Positions 27,636-35,422 of a DNA stretch of 64,000 bases are shown here, piece after piece (position 1 is the stretch's first letter; each line of letters starts with the position of its first letter). A model generated the notes under the pieces. The model had not been told where the DNA came from and searched no databases. It saw only the letters and a list, made by a program, of their open reading frames with translations. The DNA comes from Polystyrenella longa (GTDB lineage Bacteria; Planctomycetota; Planctomycetia; Planctomycetales; Planctomycetaceae). A program made the position numbers and the translations under genes. Location of the stretch: contig NZ_CP036281.1 in the NCBI RefSeq assembly GCF_007750395.1, positions 843,211 to 907,210 of the forward strand, written 5' to 3'.

Positions 27636-29024
27636 CTAGACGAATTTCATGAGTAGGGCGAATTCGCCGGCGTGGCCTTGGAGGGCTTCGCGGATTTCCT
27701 CGGAGACGTTGCCTTCGAGGGGGATTTTGCGGAAGTGGCCGCTGCCGGGGGCGACTTCTTCAGGGTTGCCTTTGACGTCGAACATCTGGTTGAGGGTGAA
27801 GCGAACGTTACCGGCGGGGGTCATCAGTTCGACTTCTTCACCGACTTCGAATTTGTTTTTGACTTCGACGGTTAAGAAGTCGTTGTCGACTTCGATGACA
27901 TCGCCGACGAACTTCTGCTGGTTAGCGACAGAGCGACCATGTTCGTAAGTTTGCATTTCGTTGGGCATGTGGCGGCTGTAGAAAGCATCGGTGTAACCTC
28001 GGTTGGAGAGGCTGTCGAGCATCGTCATCAGGTCGCCGTCGAACTCTTTGCCGGCGACGGCGTCGTCGATTGCTCGACGGTAAACCTGAGCCGTGCGGGC
28101 GGCGTAGAAGAAGGACTTGGTACGGCCTTCGATCTTCAAAGAACTCATCCCCATGTCGCAGAATGTTTTCACATGCTGGATGGCGCGGAGGTCTTTGGAG
28201 TTCATAATGTACGTGCCGTGTTCGTCTTCGTAAGCGGGCATCAGATCGCCGTGGCGTCCCGCCTCTTCGAGAAGGAAGACTTCATCAGAAAGTGGGTTCT
28301 GTTCGACGATGGGAAGATCAGGATAGGAAGGTCCGTCGTTGGCAAGAGAAAGGGCGGGTTGAGGGTTCTTGAGGACGATGTCCCCTTCCATATTCTGTTC
28401 CGCTTCGTTGACTTTGTATTCCCAGCGGCAGGCGTTGGTACACGCGCCCTGGTTAGAGTCGCGATAACTCATATAGCCCGAAAGCAGGCAGCGTCCGGAG
28501 TAGGCAATGCAAAGGGCACCGTGGACGAAAACTTCGAGTTCCATTTCGGGGCATTCTTCGCGCATTTCGGCGATCTCTTTCAGGGAGAGTTCGCGTGAGA
28601 GGATGATGCGCTCGAGGCCGAGCTTCTGCCAGAATTTCACAGTCGCGTAGTTGACGCAATTCGCCTGGACGGAGAGGTGTACTGGGGTGTCGGGGAAGGC
28701 TTCGCGAACCATCATAATGAGACCGGGATCGGACATGATCAGCGCGTCGGGCTGCATGGCGATGACAGGTTCCATGTTTTTGATGTAAGTGCGTACCTTC
28801 AAGTTGTGCGGCGAAATATTGCTGGCGATATAGAATTTCTTACCCAGGCTGTGCGCTTCGGTGATGGCGTCGGCCATCACTTCCAATTTGGAGAACTCAT
28901 TTTCGCGGACGCGCAAGCTGTAGCGAGGCTGGCCAGCGTAAACGGCATCGGCTCCATAGGCATAGGCGTAACGCATTGCTTTGAGGGAACCAGCGGGGGA
29001 GAGGAGTTCGGGTTTCTTCATCAT
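27636..29024 (-). CDS. trhP: tRNA hydroxylation protein TrhP (YegQ), U32 peptidase family
   Basis: 462 residues from one of two adjacent ATGs at 29024/29021; the frame upstream to 29153 is not conserved. Near full-length agreement with E. coli YegQ as remembered: KPELLSPAGSLKAMRYAYAY, GADAVYAGQPRYSLRVRENE, ALIMSDPGLIMMVREAFPD, EVFVHGALCIAYSGRCLLSG, ACTNACRWEYKV and EDEHGTYIMNSKDLRAI. The Cys residues in GRCLLSG...ACTNACRW fit the iron-sulfur cluster of this family. TrhP takes part in prephenate-dependent formation of 5-hydroxyuridine in tRNA (precursor of cmo5U34). Monocistronic by appearance. Confidence 0.93.
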   Translation of the reverse strand: MMKKPELLSPAGSLKAMRYAYAYGADAVYAGQPRYSLRVRENEFSKLEVMADAITEAHSLGKKFYIASNISPHNLKVRTYIKNMEPVIAMQPDALIMSDPGLIMMVREAFPDTPVHLSVQANCVNYATVKFWQKLGLERIILSRELSLKEIAEMREECPEMELEVFVHGALCIAYSGRCLLSGYMSYRDSNQGACTNACRWEYKVNEAEQNMEGDIVLKNPQPALSLANDGPSYPDLPIVEQNPLSDEVFLLEEAGRHGDLMPAYEDEHGTYIMNSKDLRAIQHVKTFCDMGMSSLKIEGRTKSFFYAARTAQVYRRAIDDAVAGKEFDGDLMTMLDSLSNRGYTDAFYSRHMPNEMQTYEHGRSVANQQKFVGDVIEVDNDFLTVEVKNKFEVGEEVELMTPAGNVRFTLNQMFDVKGNPEEVAPGSGHFRKIPLEGNVSEEIREALQGHAGEFALLMKFV

Positions 29025-29230
29025 CAGTCCAGTCTCGAACGGGTGAGAGGGAGTATTCTCGGGTTCGGTGTGTAAGGTTATGGAGCCGGTATGATAATGA
29101 CTGGACGTGCCGACAACCACTGGAAAATCGGTATGGGAATAACAGATAGCCACAGATAAACGCTGTTTTTACGCCGCTGTGTTGAGGTGGGACGGAAACG
29201 GGAAAATGGGACGAAGATGTCTCGAACAGG

Positions 29231-29713
29231 TTATTCAAGGCCGATTTTGATGTCGGGGAAGCCATCAAGGAGCAATTGGAGCTGATTTCGCTCGAGGATG
29301 AGGCCCGTGGCGATCGGTTTGATGCGGGCAATTTTGGCGTCGAGAATGAGCTGAATCCCGGGACTTAGCCGGAATGCGATGCTATTAGAGGAACGTTGAT
29401 ATTCGATTTTTCCCGTGGGGTCGAGCTTGAAAGCGACTCCCTCAATCAGCTCGACAGAGTCGTTGTCGATCAATTCGAATAGAAACTGGACCGCTCCGAG
29501 CCAACCTTGAATAGTGGCGACTTGAAAACCGACGATCGGTTCATTGCCCGGTAAGGTAAAACATTGCTGGATGGCGGTGCCGAGTTGGTGTTTCAGATTC
29601 ATCTGGCTTCTCTTTTTATTGATGTATTCATTGCGTGAGTATTGGCGTTCGGTCCATTCTGCGAGGAAGGCGCCGATTAGAACGGAAGTGATGACGACAT
29701 AAATCTCCTGCAT
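29231..29713 (-). CDS. Small membrane-anchored protein (end of the seven-gene operon)
   Basis: 160 residues from the ATG at 29713, preceded by AGAGGTAGAACC; the longer frame to 29902 overlaps the upstream gene and is Arg/Pro-rich noise. One N-terminal transmembrane helix (IYVVITSVLIGAFLAEW) is followed by a soluble part with mixed beta/alpha character ending NQLQLLLDGFPDIKIGLE. Not recognised. It is the last gene of a compact leftward run (32610 to 29231) of small membrane proteins, a lipoprotein, a papain-like protease and a thioredoxin lipoprotein. Confidence 0.65.
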   Translation of the reverse strand: MQEIYVVITSVLIGAFLAEWTERQYSRNEYINKKRSQMNLKHQLGTAIQQCFTLPGNEPIVGFQVATIQGWLGAVQFLFELIDNDSVELIEGVAFKLDPTGKIEYQRSSNSIAFRLSPGIQLILDAKIARIKPIATGLILERNQLQLLLDGFPDIKIGLE

Positions 29714-29739
29714 GGTTCTACCTCTGTCGGGCTTCTGCG

Positions 29740-30321
29740 TCAGAGGGCGTTGACCCAGTTGGCAAAGGGGATGGCGTTGAGATAGCCCGTACGGCGAGCG
29801 AGTTCCTGACCATTTCGCAGAACGACGAAAGTGGGGACAGCGTGGACGTGGTACTGGAGACGTAAGTCGGAACGATGGTCGATGTCGATGACGGTGAGCC
29901 AATCGTCATTCCAGTCTTGCGCTCTCAGGGCGGGGAGTTCCTGCTCACGCCAACGCTGACAAGGAGGGCACCAGGTGGCGGTGAAATAGAGGACCTGTTT
30001 TGTGGGTGGCGATGCTACTGATGTTGTCGGTTTCTGGCGGCAGTGGTCGCATTCACAGTCACTTGAGCAAACGCATTCACCACTCGCACAGTCACACGTC
30101 TCTTCAAAAAATTCTGGAGGCGGTGTCTCCGTAAGAATGACTGTGAGTAGGATCAGTCCGTGGTATCGGGCGGATTCCCAATCGTCGTTTCTGCTGGTGG
30201 GGGAGCAACCAGAATTGAGCAGGACCATGCAAGTGACAACACAAAGAGCGAGAAGACCAGAAATCCGACGATCTGCAGGATCGAAAGCACGGGGCTTGGA
30301 GTTTGGTGATATCGTTTCCAT
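29740..30321 (-). CDS. Thioredoxin-fold lipoprotein with Cys-rich spacer
   Basis: 193 residues from the ATG at 30321; the track-length frame to 30549 overlaps the protease gene. The N-terminal segment LLALCVVTCMVLLNSGCSP contains a lipobox (NSGC). It is followed by a short hydrophobic stretch, a spacer with seven Cys in about 20 residues (TCDCASGECVCSSDCECDHC), and a thioredoxin domain with active site TATWCPPCQRW and cis-Pro loop AVPTFVV. It probably acts as a thiol oxidoreductase on the outer face of the membrane. The Cys-rich spacer could bind metal. Start is 20 bp after the protease stop, so co-transcription is likely. Confidence 0.8.
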   Translation of the reverse strand: METISPNSKPRAFDPADRRISGLLALCVVTCMVLLNSGCSPTSRNDDWESARYHGLILLTVILTETPPPEFFEETCDCASGECVCSSDCECDHCRQKPTTSVASPPTKQVLYFTATWCPPCQRWREQELPALRAQDWNDDWLTVIDIDHRSDLRLQYHVHAVPTFVVLRNGQELARRTGYLNAIPFANWVNAL

Positions 30322-30340
30322 TGATTTTGTTCTTTCTTCA

Positions 30341-31237
30341 TCAAACAAAGTTCCAGCGAAGTCGTTGTTCTGGGAAACCCTGAAACTGGGAATAGGCAAA
30401 GAGCTCGCCGCGTTGGAAAGCGCGTTCCAAGACTTCGGGACGGCATTTGAGCGATCCGGCAGGCCAGGGTTCACCTGTTTCCGGATCAAGAATAGTGCCG
30501 TGGACGTTGCCCCAACTGTTGAGGGGGGACCACCACGGTTCGGGACCATCGCTGATACCGTGGATCATCATCTGATGATGCCAGGTGTCGGTTTGTTCGT
30601 GGTAACCATCGCGACCCGGCTTCATGCTGAAGCCCAGGTCAGAAGCGATTGTGACCGGGTATCCGTTTCCAATGGCGTCGACGAGTTCCGACCAGCTGTG
30701 GATCGGTGAGGTCGTTTGAATGAGATGGTCGTCTCCCACATCGACCCAGCGGGAGCAGTCTCTTTGGCCATCACCCCATTCGTCGGCGAGCTTTCCTGAG
30801 TAGGTGGGAAGTCCATCAAGTCCGGTGGGAATGGTGCCGTATTTTTCTACCGCTTTCGCCATCCAGGAACCGACTGAACCGGCGCGGCCTTGGAGTTTGT
30901 TGTTACCAATGAGAACGCGGCCGGTGTAATAGAGGTAGGGAGGGAAAATCGGATTGAAGACTTCCAGGTCGCCATTAGCGATTTCAATACAGGCAAGGTA
31001 TTCGATGGCATTCTTGGCACCGAAGCTGACGCAGTCGCCAGTTTTCTGGGGATAATTCTGGGAGTCTTTACCGATGATTATTCGGGTGAAATCCCAGAGA
31101 CGGTAAGTGCCGCCTGCTTTACTCTCGGTGGTGCCGGCGATTTGAAACTGGGGGAATTGATCGCCGATCTGTTCCATTGATTGTTTGGCTTCGGCTTCTC
31201 CTGCCCAACCGCAAAGCTTGTTGATGTTCCTATTCAT
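30341..31237 (-). CDS. Papain-like (C1-type) cysteine protease or peptidase, cytoplasmic
   Basis: 298 residues, no signal peptide or membrane segment. The papain-fold catalytic set can be read in order: Q64 and C69 in YPQKTGDCVSFGAKNAIEY, His 220/221 in TDTWHHQMMIHGISDG, and N240 in the classic LNSWGNVHG motif. The order Gln-Cys-His-Asn and spacing fit clan CA, family C1. Substrate unknown. Absence of a leader together with three preceding holin-like membrane genes would fit an endolysin-type or particle-processing enzyme released by a membrane pore, but that is an inference. It overlaps the lipoprotein gene by ATGA. Confidence 0.75.
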   Translation of the reverse strand: MNRNINKLCGWAGEAEAKQSMEQIGDQFPQFQIAGTTESKAGGTYRLWDFTRIIIGKDSQNYPQKTGDCVSFGAKNAIEYLACIEIANGDLEVFNPIFPPYLYYTGRVLIGNNKLQGRAGSVGSWMAKAVEKYGTIPTGLDGLPTYSGKLADEWGDGQRDCSRWVDVGDDHLIQTTSPIHSWSELVDAIGNGYPVTIASDLGFSMKPGRDGYHEQTDTWHHQMMIHGISDGPEPWWSPLNSWGNVHGTILDPETGEPWPAGSLKCRPEVLERAFQRGELFAYSQFQGFPEQRLRWNFV

Positions 31238-31650
31238 CTTGCGGCGTCCTTAGCCCCCAGGGCGATTTGAATGAAGAGGGCAGCGATGTCCGTTCGTCGA
31301 TCCATGATGGTCTGATGGGGTGAACCGAGCAGGGGGTTTAAGACTTCTTCGTGTGTCTTGGTGAAGTTGGGATACTTACCGGTTGGCCAGTTCGACAGAG
31401 CGAACAACTTTTCGATTTGTTGATTGAGCTCGCCCGCGTTTGCTGCCTGGAGTTGATCGCTCTCGATGTAGTCCGCTGCGGCCATGTAGATGCCATAGAT
31501 CTGAAGAGAGTCTTCGCGGGCGGCACCTTCGAGTGATGTTGCGATGAGAGACCGGGTATTACCTGCCGGTTCCGGGGGGATGTCGAGAAGATTTGAAGAT
31601 TGTAGGCAACCGATGAATGCGAGACAGCACAGTGAAAATAAGGGTTTCAT
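31234..31650 (-). CDS. Small putative lipoprotein
   Basis: 138 residues. The N-terminus MKPLFSLCCLAFIGCLQSS looks like a lipoprotein signal with an imperfect lipobox (FIGC). The mature part is helical (ADYIESDQLQAANAGELNQQIEKLF) and not recognised. It overlaps the upstream gene by 4 nt (ATGA at 31647-31650) and the downstream protease gene by 4 nt, showing tight translational coupling. In phage lysis cassettes a small lipoprotein (Rz1-like) accompanies holin and endolysin; the position suits, but no sequence similarity can be claimed. Confidence 0.65.
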   Translation of the reverse strand: MKPLFSLCCLAFIGCLQSSNLLDIPPEPAGNTRSLIATSLEGAAREDSLQIYGIYMAAADYIESDQLQAANAGELNQQIEKLFALSNWPTGKYPNFTKTHEEVLNPLLGSPHQTIMDRRTDIAALFIQIALGAKDAAR

Positions 31651-32126
31651 CCTTCGGTGTCCTCCGGTTCCGGCTTTTGGTGTTTAAGCAACCGCTCGAA
31701 TAGTTGTGTGCAAAGTTGGATGCCCTGGTTGTCGTTGCGATGGGCGAACTGGAGACCGATTTCGTGAAGGTCGCAGAAGTGTTCGGTCTCGGTTTTCGTT
31801 TGCACCGATTCGGTAGGTGATTCTTCGGGATCTACAAACTGGTTGAGTAACCGCGCGAGCAGGTCACCGAGGAGAGGCCATTTAGAGTTGATCCAGGGGA
31901 TGAAGAGGGCGGAGAGTGAAAGCAGAATCTTGATGTACTCAGGATTGATTTCAACGCTTCCCGCCTGGACGACGTTTCCACTGCCTGAGTTGTAGCCCAT
32001 GGCAGTGAAGACCATGAAGATGGTGACTCCCACACCTATGGCGACGAACCAGATGAGGGGACCTTTAGGATGGAGTTTGTTGGTAGTATTGCGTTTGTTC
32101 TCAGGGTTGAACTTATGGCTGGTCAT
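31647..32126 (-). CDS. Two-TM small membrane protein with acidic cytoplasmic tail
   Basis: 159 residues. A basic N-terminus (MTSHKFNPENKRNTTNKLHPKG) is followed by TM1 (PLIWFVAIGVGVTIFMVFTAM), a short loop, TM2 (YIKILLSLSALFIPWI) and an acidic tail rich in Glu and Thr ending QKPEPEDTEG. GGAAGGGAA lies about 8 nt upstream of the ATG. Not recognised; the topology is holin-like. Spacing of 3 bp to the upstream gene and a 4-nt overlap with the downstream one place it in the middle of the operon. Confidence 0.65.
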   Translation of the reverse strand: MTSHKFNPENKRNTTNKLHPKGPLIWFVAIGVGVTIFMVFTAMGYNSGSGNVVQAGSVEINPEYIKILLSLSALFIPWINSKWPLLGDLLARLLNQFVDPEESPTESVQTKTETEHFCDLHEIGLQFAHRNDNQGIQLCTQLFERLLKHQKPEPEDTEG

Positions 32127-32129
32127 GGT

Positions 32130-32387
32130 TTAGTTCCCTTCCATGTTGTCGAAGAACCATTTCCGGGCAAGGTTGACGCCGATGGAAAGAAGCCACCAGA
32201 TTGCTACCGGCGGTATTCCATCGACGACATTGGAGTCGCCGTATTGGTGGTTGATGATGTTGACGGTGTCACCCAAGAGGCCGAAGGCCTGGGCAAAGAA
32301 AGTCAGGATTGCCGCGATGCCGGCGATGAGGGCTCCTTTAGTGATCTTCACAAGGTCCGTTGAGTCGAGTGCGTACTTCCTGCTCAT
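32130..32387 (-). CDS. Small two-TM holin-like protein
   Basis: 85 residues from the ATG at 32387 (MSRKYALDSTDLVKI), preceded by GGAG at about 8-9 nt. Two predicted membrane helices (GALIAGIAAILTFFAQAFGLLG and VAIWWLLSIGVNLARKWFF) are separated by a hydrophilic loop with Asp-Asn residues; the C-terminus is short and polar. Size and topology are those of class II holins, but no family signature was recognised. It overlaps the upstream gene by 50 nt in another frame. Confidence 0.6.
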   Translation of the reverse strand: MSRKYALDSTDLVKITKGALIAGIAAILTFFAQAFGLLGDTVNIINHQYGDSNVVDGIPPVAIWWLLSIGVNLARKWFFDNMEGN

Positions 32388-32610
32388 GTTTTTTCTCCGT
32401 GACTGCTGAGTGAATTTCATCGATCTTGGTGAGCTGGTTGCTCAGTTGATCGAGGAAGGTGATATGACGATCTACGATTCGCTGAACGTTCGGCTCCAGA
32501 ATCTCGAGTGCTTTCAGCCCGAGTTGGTAACCTCCGAAAGTGAGCGCGCAGAGAAAGACAGCGGGGAATCCGATTGTCTGGGTCAGCGTGACCAGGGCGT
32601 CGACATCCAT
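32338..32610 (-). CDS. Small one-TM protein with coiled-coil tail
   Basis: 90 residues from the ATG at 32610, preceded by AAAGGAG about 10 nt upstream. One TM helix (TIGFPAVFLCALTFGGYQLGL) near the N-terminus and a helical tail (IVDRHITFLDQLSNQLTKIDEIHSAVTEKKHEQ). This topology recalls the holin-like BhlA/UviB group, in which a single N-terminal helix is followed by a charged coil, but similarity cannot be asserted by eye. First gene of the leftward operon; its promoter should lie in 32611-32890, divergent from the GlsB-like gene. Confidence 0.6.
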   Translation of the reverse strand: MDVDALVTLTQTIGFPAVFLCALTFGGYQLGLKALEILEPNVQRIVDRHITFLDQLSNQLTKIDEIHSAVTEKKHEQEVRTRLNGPCEDH

Positions 32611-32892
32611 CGAGAGATGCTCCTTTAAGTAAGACGGTTTGAAGGAAAAGATCTTCAAACAGACGTTCATGGACCGTGGTGAAACACGGGTGACGTCTTA
32701 CTGGGGGCGAAGCGATTGCGCGGATGGAGCTAAAGAGAAGTGTGCCAGAGGGATAGGGGGCTGATGCGGAGTGCGCTGACGGAGGAGAACCTGTCTGATT
32801 CCTCTGACTATTTTGTTGACTTCGGACGAGAAGAGTCGTAACGTTTGACCAGGAAAGTATCTGTATCTTTGAATAAAACCGGGAGTGGATTA

Positions 32893-33144
32893 ATGGGAAT
32901 TTTGTCGTGGATTCTGTTTGGCTTGATCGCGGGTGTGTTGGCGAAGTGGATTATGCCCGGGAATGATCCGGGCGGCTGTATCGTGACGATCATTCTGGGA
33001 GTGGTAGGCGCATTCGTCGGTGGGTATATCGGAACGTTCCTGGGGATGGGCACCGTCGATGGATGGGATATCCGCAGTTTCTTCCTGGCGGTGATTGGTG
33101 CGATAGTGCTGTTGGCGATTTATCGGTTCATTAAGAAACGGTAG
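32893..33144 (+). CDS. GlsB/YeaQ/YmgE-type small membrane protein
   Basis: 83 residues from the ATG at 32893, with GGGAG about 8 nt upstream. Three hydrophobic helices rich in Gly: ILFGLIAGVLAKWIMPG, IVTIILGVVGAFVGGYIGTFLG and FFLAVIGAIVLLAIYRFI. The pattern LxAGxLAKxIMPGxxPGG is the signature of the transglycosylase-associated (GlsB/YeaQ/YmgE) family, small inner-membrane proteins of unclear, stress-linked function. Stands alone, ended by the hairpin at 33323. Confidence 0.88.
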   Translation: MGILSWILFGLIAGVLAKWIMPGNDPGGCIVTIILGVVGAFVGGYIGTFLGMGTVDGWDIRSFFLAVIGAIVLLAIYRFIKKR

Positions 33145-33322
33145 TGGTGGGTTGACTGACGAGAGTGTGGAGAGGCAACGACGACGATGAGGTTTAATGA
33201 GTCATCGAAGACTTCTTCTCAAGATCACGAATACATCGTCACCGTGAGTTTTGTTTAGGGATGGTGGTGCCTTCCGACCCAATGATTCACACACCGTGTT
33301 TATTTCAGTCTACAAACGCGAA

Positions 33323-33354
33323 AAAGGCCGTCACAATTTCTTGTGACGGCCTTT
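33323..33354. terminator. Strong bidirectional terminator
   Basis: Perfect 14-bp stem starting AAAGGCCGTCACAA with a 4-nt loop. On the minus strand it ends in TTTTT, so it best serves the leftward Cys-rich gene (stop at 33428), while the plus strand has TTT and can also serve the GlsB-like gene. Confidence 0.85.
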
Positions 33355-33427
33355 CGTCGTTTAGCATCAGCTGAGAGTAGTTCAGAACAGTTTATGTTCT
33401 GCTTGCTTTCAGATTACCTTTTCAAGA

Positions 33428-34717
33428 TTAGTTGACCAGGCTGAACAGTCCAGCAAGTCCTTTAGCGGAAGATTTTCCGTTTGAAGACTGGTGACTACGG
33501 ATACGGCTTGGGAAGTAAGCTTCGGGTGATTCTGGCGGAGCCGGAGTCGGTTCGACAGCTTTAGGTTCAGCCGGTGCAGCAGGAGCAGTCGACGGTGCGA
33601 CAGTTCCGGTGCTGTAGCTGGTAGCACATGCTGTGGTGCAGCAAGGATCGCAGCAGCCATCAACAATTTCGTATCCACAAGCTTCCAGAGCTTCTTCAGC
33701 CTGACGAACAACACCACGGTCACAGTCACCGAGTGAGCAAGTCAGAGCAGCTGTCAGCTCAGGGCTGCAGCAGCAAGGGTTTTTGCGGAGCTGGTCGCCG
33801 ATTTCATCAGCAGCTTCTTTACGAACATCTTCGTCAGAGTCGTTCAGAGCGTAGATGAAAGCAGTCATGATTTCTGGGTTACAAGCACAGTTGAAGTTGT
33901 CACCCAGTTCATCGATAGCACTTTTACGGTCTTTAGCGTAGCAAGCAGTCTGAGACTGATAGATCAGCTTAGCAATTTCGCAAGGATCAGCATTGCAGCA
34001 GGTTGTGGTGCAGCAATCAGTCGCTGTTCCGCAGCAAGATTTATTGTGACCGAAAAGGCCAGTCAGTCCATCCAGACAGTTGGAAGCACCTTTGAAGAAT
34101 CCACCATGTGAACATCCACCAGTTGAACATCCACCAGTTGAACAGCAAGCAGCTTCAGGAGCACAGCAGCTGGGTCCGGGGCAGCAAGCAGCTTCAGGAG
34201 CACAACAGTTGGGTCCTGAAGAAGGGCAGCATGCAGCTTGAGGAGCACAGCAGCTGGGATCAGCTGGGCAGCAAGTCGCTTCGGGTGCACAGCAGCTAGG
34301 GTCCGGGCAGCAAGTCGCTTCGGGAGCACAGCAGCTGGGGTCCGGGCAGCAAGTTGCTTCCGGTGCACAGCAAGAAGCTTCAGGAGCACAGCAAGTTGGA
34401 GCTGTGTCGCAACATCCACCTTTATTGTGGCTGAACAAGCTGCCTAGTTTATCCAGGCAGGAAGTTGGAGCACAGCAGCTGGGAGCAGCCTCACAGCAGC
34501 AGGGTGGTTTAATATCGGAGCACTTACGTTGGTAAGTGTAGACATTGGATTTACAAGGTCGAGTAATCGTAGGTTTACAACACTCAGGCTGACATGTAGA
34601 CGCACAACCACAGCTTTTGTGACTTCCGAGAAGTCCATCGAACAAGCTTCCGGCTTGCACGCCTGTGGTCAGACCTAAAGTCGCCAAAATCGCGAAATAT
34701 AATCTGAACTGTTTCAT
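33428..34717 (-). CDS. Exported very cysteine-rich CCAPEA-repeat protein with HEAT-like domain
   Basis: 429 residues from the ATG at 34717, which has AAGGAGATG well placed upstream; the frame to 34861 is an unsupported extension. Signal peptide [18 protein letters not shown]. Residues about 35-195 are packed with Cys pairs: seven CCAP(E/Q)A(S/T/A)CC units separated by PDPS, PADPS or PGPS. After a Gly/Cys patch ([14 protein letters not shown]) a HEAT-like helical part follows (AIDELGDNF... [14 protein letters not shown]...[11 protein letters not shown]), which is again studded with CC. The tail is Pro/Ala-rich. Export plus dense CC pairs suggests disulfide cross-linking in the envelope or metal binding. 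No family function is known to me. Confidence 0.85.
   Translation of the reverse strand: MKQFRLYFAILATLGLTTGVQAGSLFDGLLGSHKSCGCASTCQPECCKPTITRPCKSNVYTYQRKCSDIKPPCCCEAAPSCCAPTSCLDKLGSLFSHNKGGCCDTAPTCCAPEASCCAPEATCCPDPSCCAPEATCCPDPSCCAPEATCCPADPSCCAPQAACCPSSGPNCCAPEAACCPGPSCCAPEAACCSTGGCSTGGCSHGGFFKGASNCLDGLTGLFGHNKSCCGTATDCCTTTCCNADPCEIAKLIYQSQTACYAKDRKSAIDELGDNFNCACNPEIMTAFIYALNDSDEDVRKEAADEIGDQLRKNPCCCSPELTAALTCSLGDCDRGVVRQAEEALEACGYEIVDGCCDPCCTTACATSYSTGTVAPSTAPAAPAEPKAVEPTPAPPESPEAYFPSRIRSHQSSNGKSSAKGLAGLFSLVN
34142..34393 (-). repeat. Tandem coding repeat, CCAPEA units
   Basis: Seven copies of a unit encoding CCAP(E/Q)A(S/T/A)CC within the Cys-rich gene; spacing varies between about 27 and 42 bp, so copy number may vary between strains. 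Confidence 0.85.
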
Positions 34718-34766
34718 AAGAAAAGCATCTCCTTCCGTTGGGATCCTTTGAAGGCCGTCCTTACCT

Positions 34767-34772
34767 ATTATA
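34767..34772 (-). promoter_or_regulatory. Candidate -10 box of the Cys-rich gene
   Basis: On the minus strand a perfect TATAAT lies 49 bp before the ATG at 34717. No good -35 hexamer is seen at 17 bp, so this rests on the -10 alone. Confidence 0.35.
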
Positions 34773-35308
34773 AAAGTCGGTACTTCGACTCGAGGCGGTC
34801 TTCTAAATAGGCGTTTCAAAGTTCGTCTGGCCATTCTCAACCGCCGCAACGCGCGTCGCAAAGATTAAGAAGCCCCGACTCATCCATGAAAAATAGGTTA
34901 GGCGGCGAAAACGTTTTCACCGTTGATATAGAATTGAGTCCTCTTCGAATAATCGTTTCCTGGATCATGATTCTCGAAAACGCGATTTCCAGGTTGTCAA
35001 CGAAAATTGTATTGAGAGTATTTTGATTGACTCGAAGAGTACTTTCTATGTCGGACTGACCTTGACTATCGTCGTGGATTTCGCAATCCCTTGAATGTCT
35101 CAACTCGTTATTCTGCAAAAAGGTTACGTCGATTTTGGTTCCAGATTCAGCGGTTGTTCCGGTTAGGTAAAACGAGGCTGAGTTTGCTGGCGAGTTGAGG
35201 GCTGAAACGGTGATTGGCGCATTAAGCTGGGAAGGATATCGCGGCCTTGGGAAGAGTGGAGATGTAATCTTTCTTTTCGTATCGTGCCTTTGGACGCTCC
35301 AAATGCAT

Positions 35309-35338
35309 AAAGCCAGCCTGATAAGTCAGGCTGGCTTT
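35309..35338. terminator. Terminator past the UDP-glucuronate decarboxylase gene
   Basis: Perfect 13-bp stem AAAGCCAGCCTGA / TCAGGCTGGCTTT with a TAAG loop, 85 bp past the stop at 35423. Read leftward it ends in TTTATGC. Confidence 0.75.
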
Positions 35339-35422
35339 AGGTGTATGGATGATGAGGGGCGCGCCGGTCGCGTTGAAACTGTTGACGCTTTTAGCAGGAT
35401 TGCCCCAATCAAACTGTCTGGG

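Larger units (their letters stand above)
34718..35422. other. Gene-free stretch
   Basis: About 700 bp. It holds the probable promoter of the Cys-rich gene (34767-34772) and the terminator at 35309-35338. A 93-residue frame at 34837-35118 (minus) has no ribosome binding site or recognisable content and is not called. Confidence 0.4.

Noticed and set aside
27939-28598. 219-residue plus-strand open frame opposite trhP
   Set aside because: Antisense of a strongly conserved gene, no recognisable domain or start signal.
34142-34393. Regular repeats looking like a CRISPR array
   Set aside because: Unit length and spacing vary, the repeats are in frame and encode CCAPEA units in a gene; there is no cas gene nearby.
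34837-35118. 93-residue frame on the minus strand
   Set aside because: No ribosome binding site, no signature, and lies in the promoter region of the Cys-rich gene.
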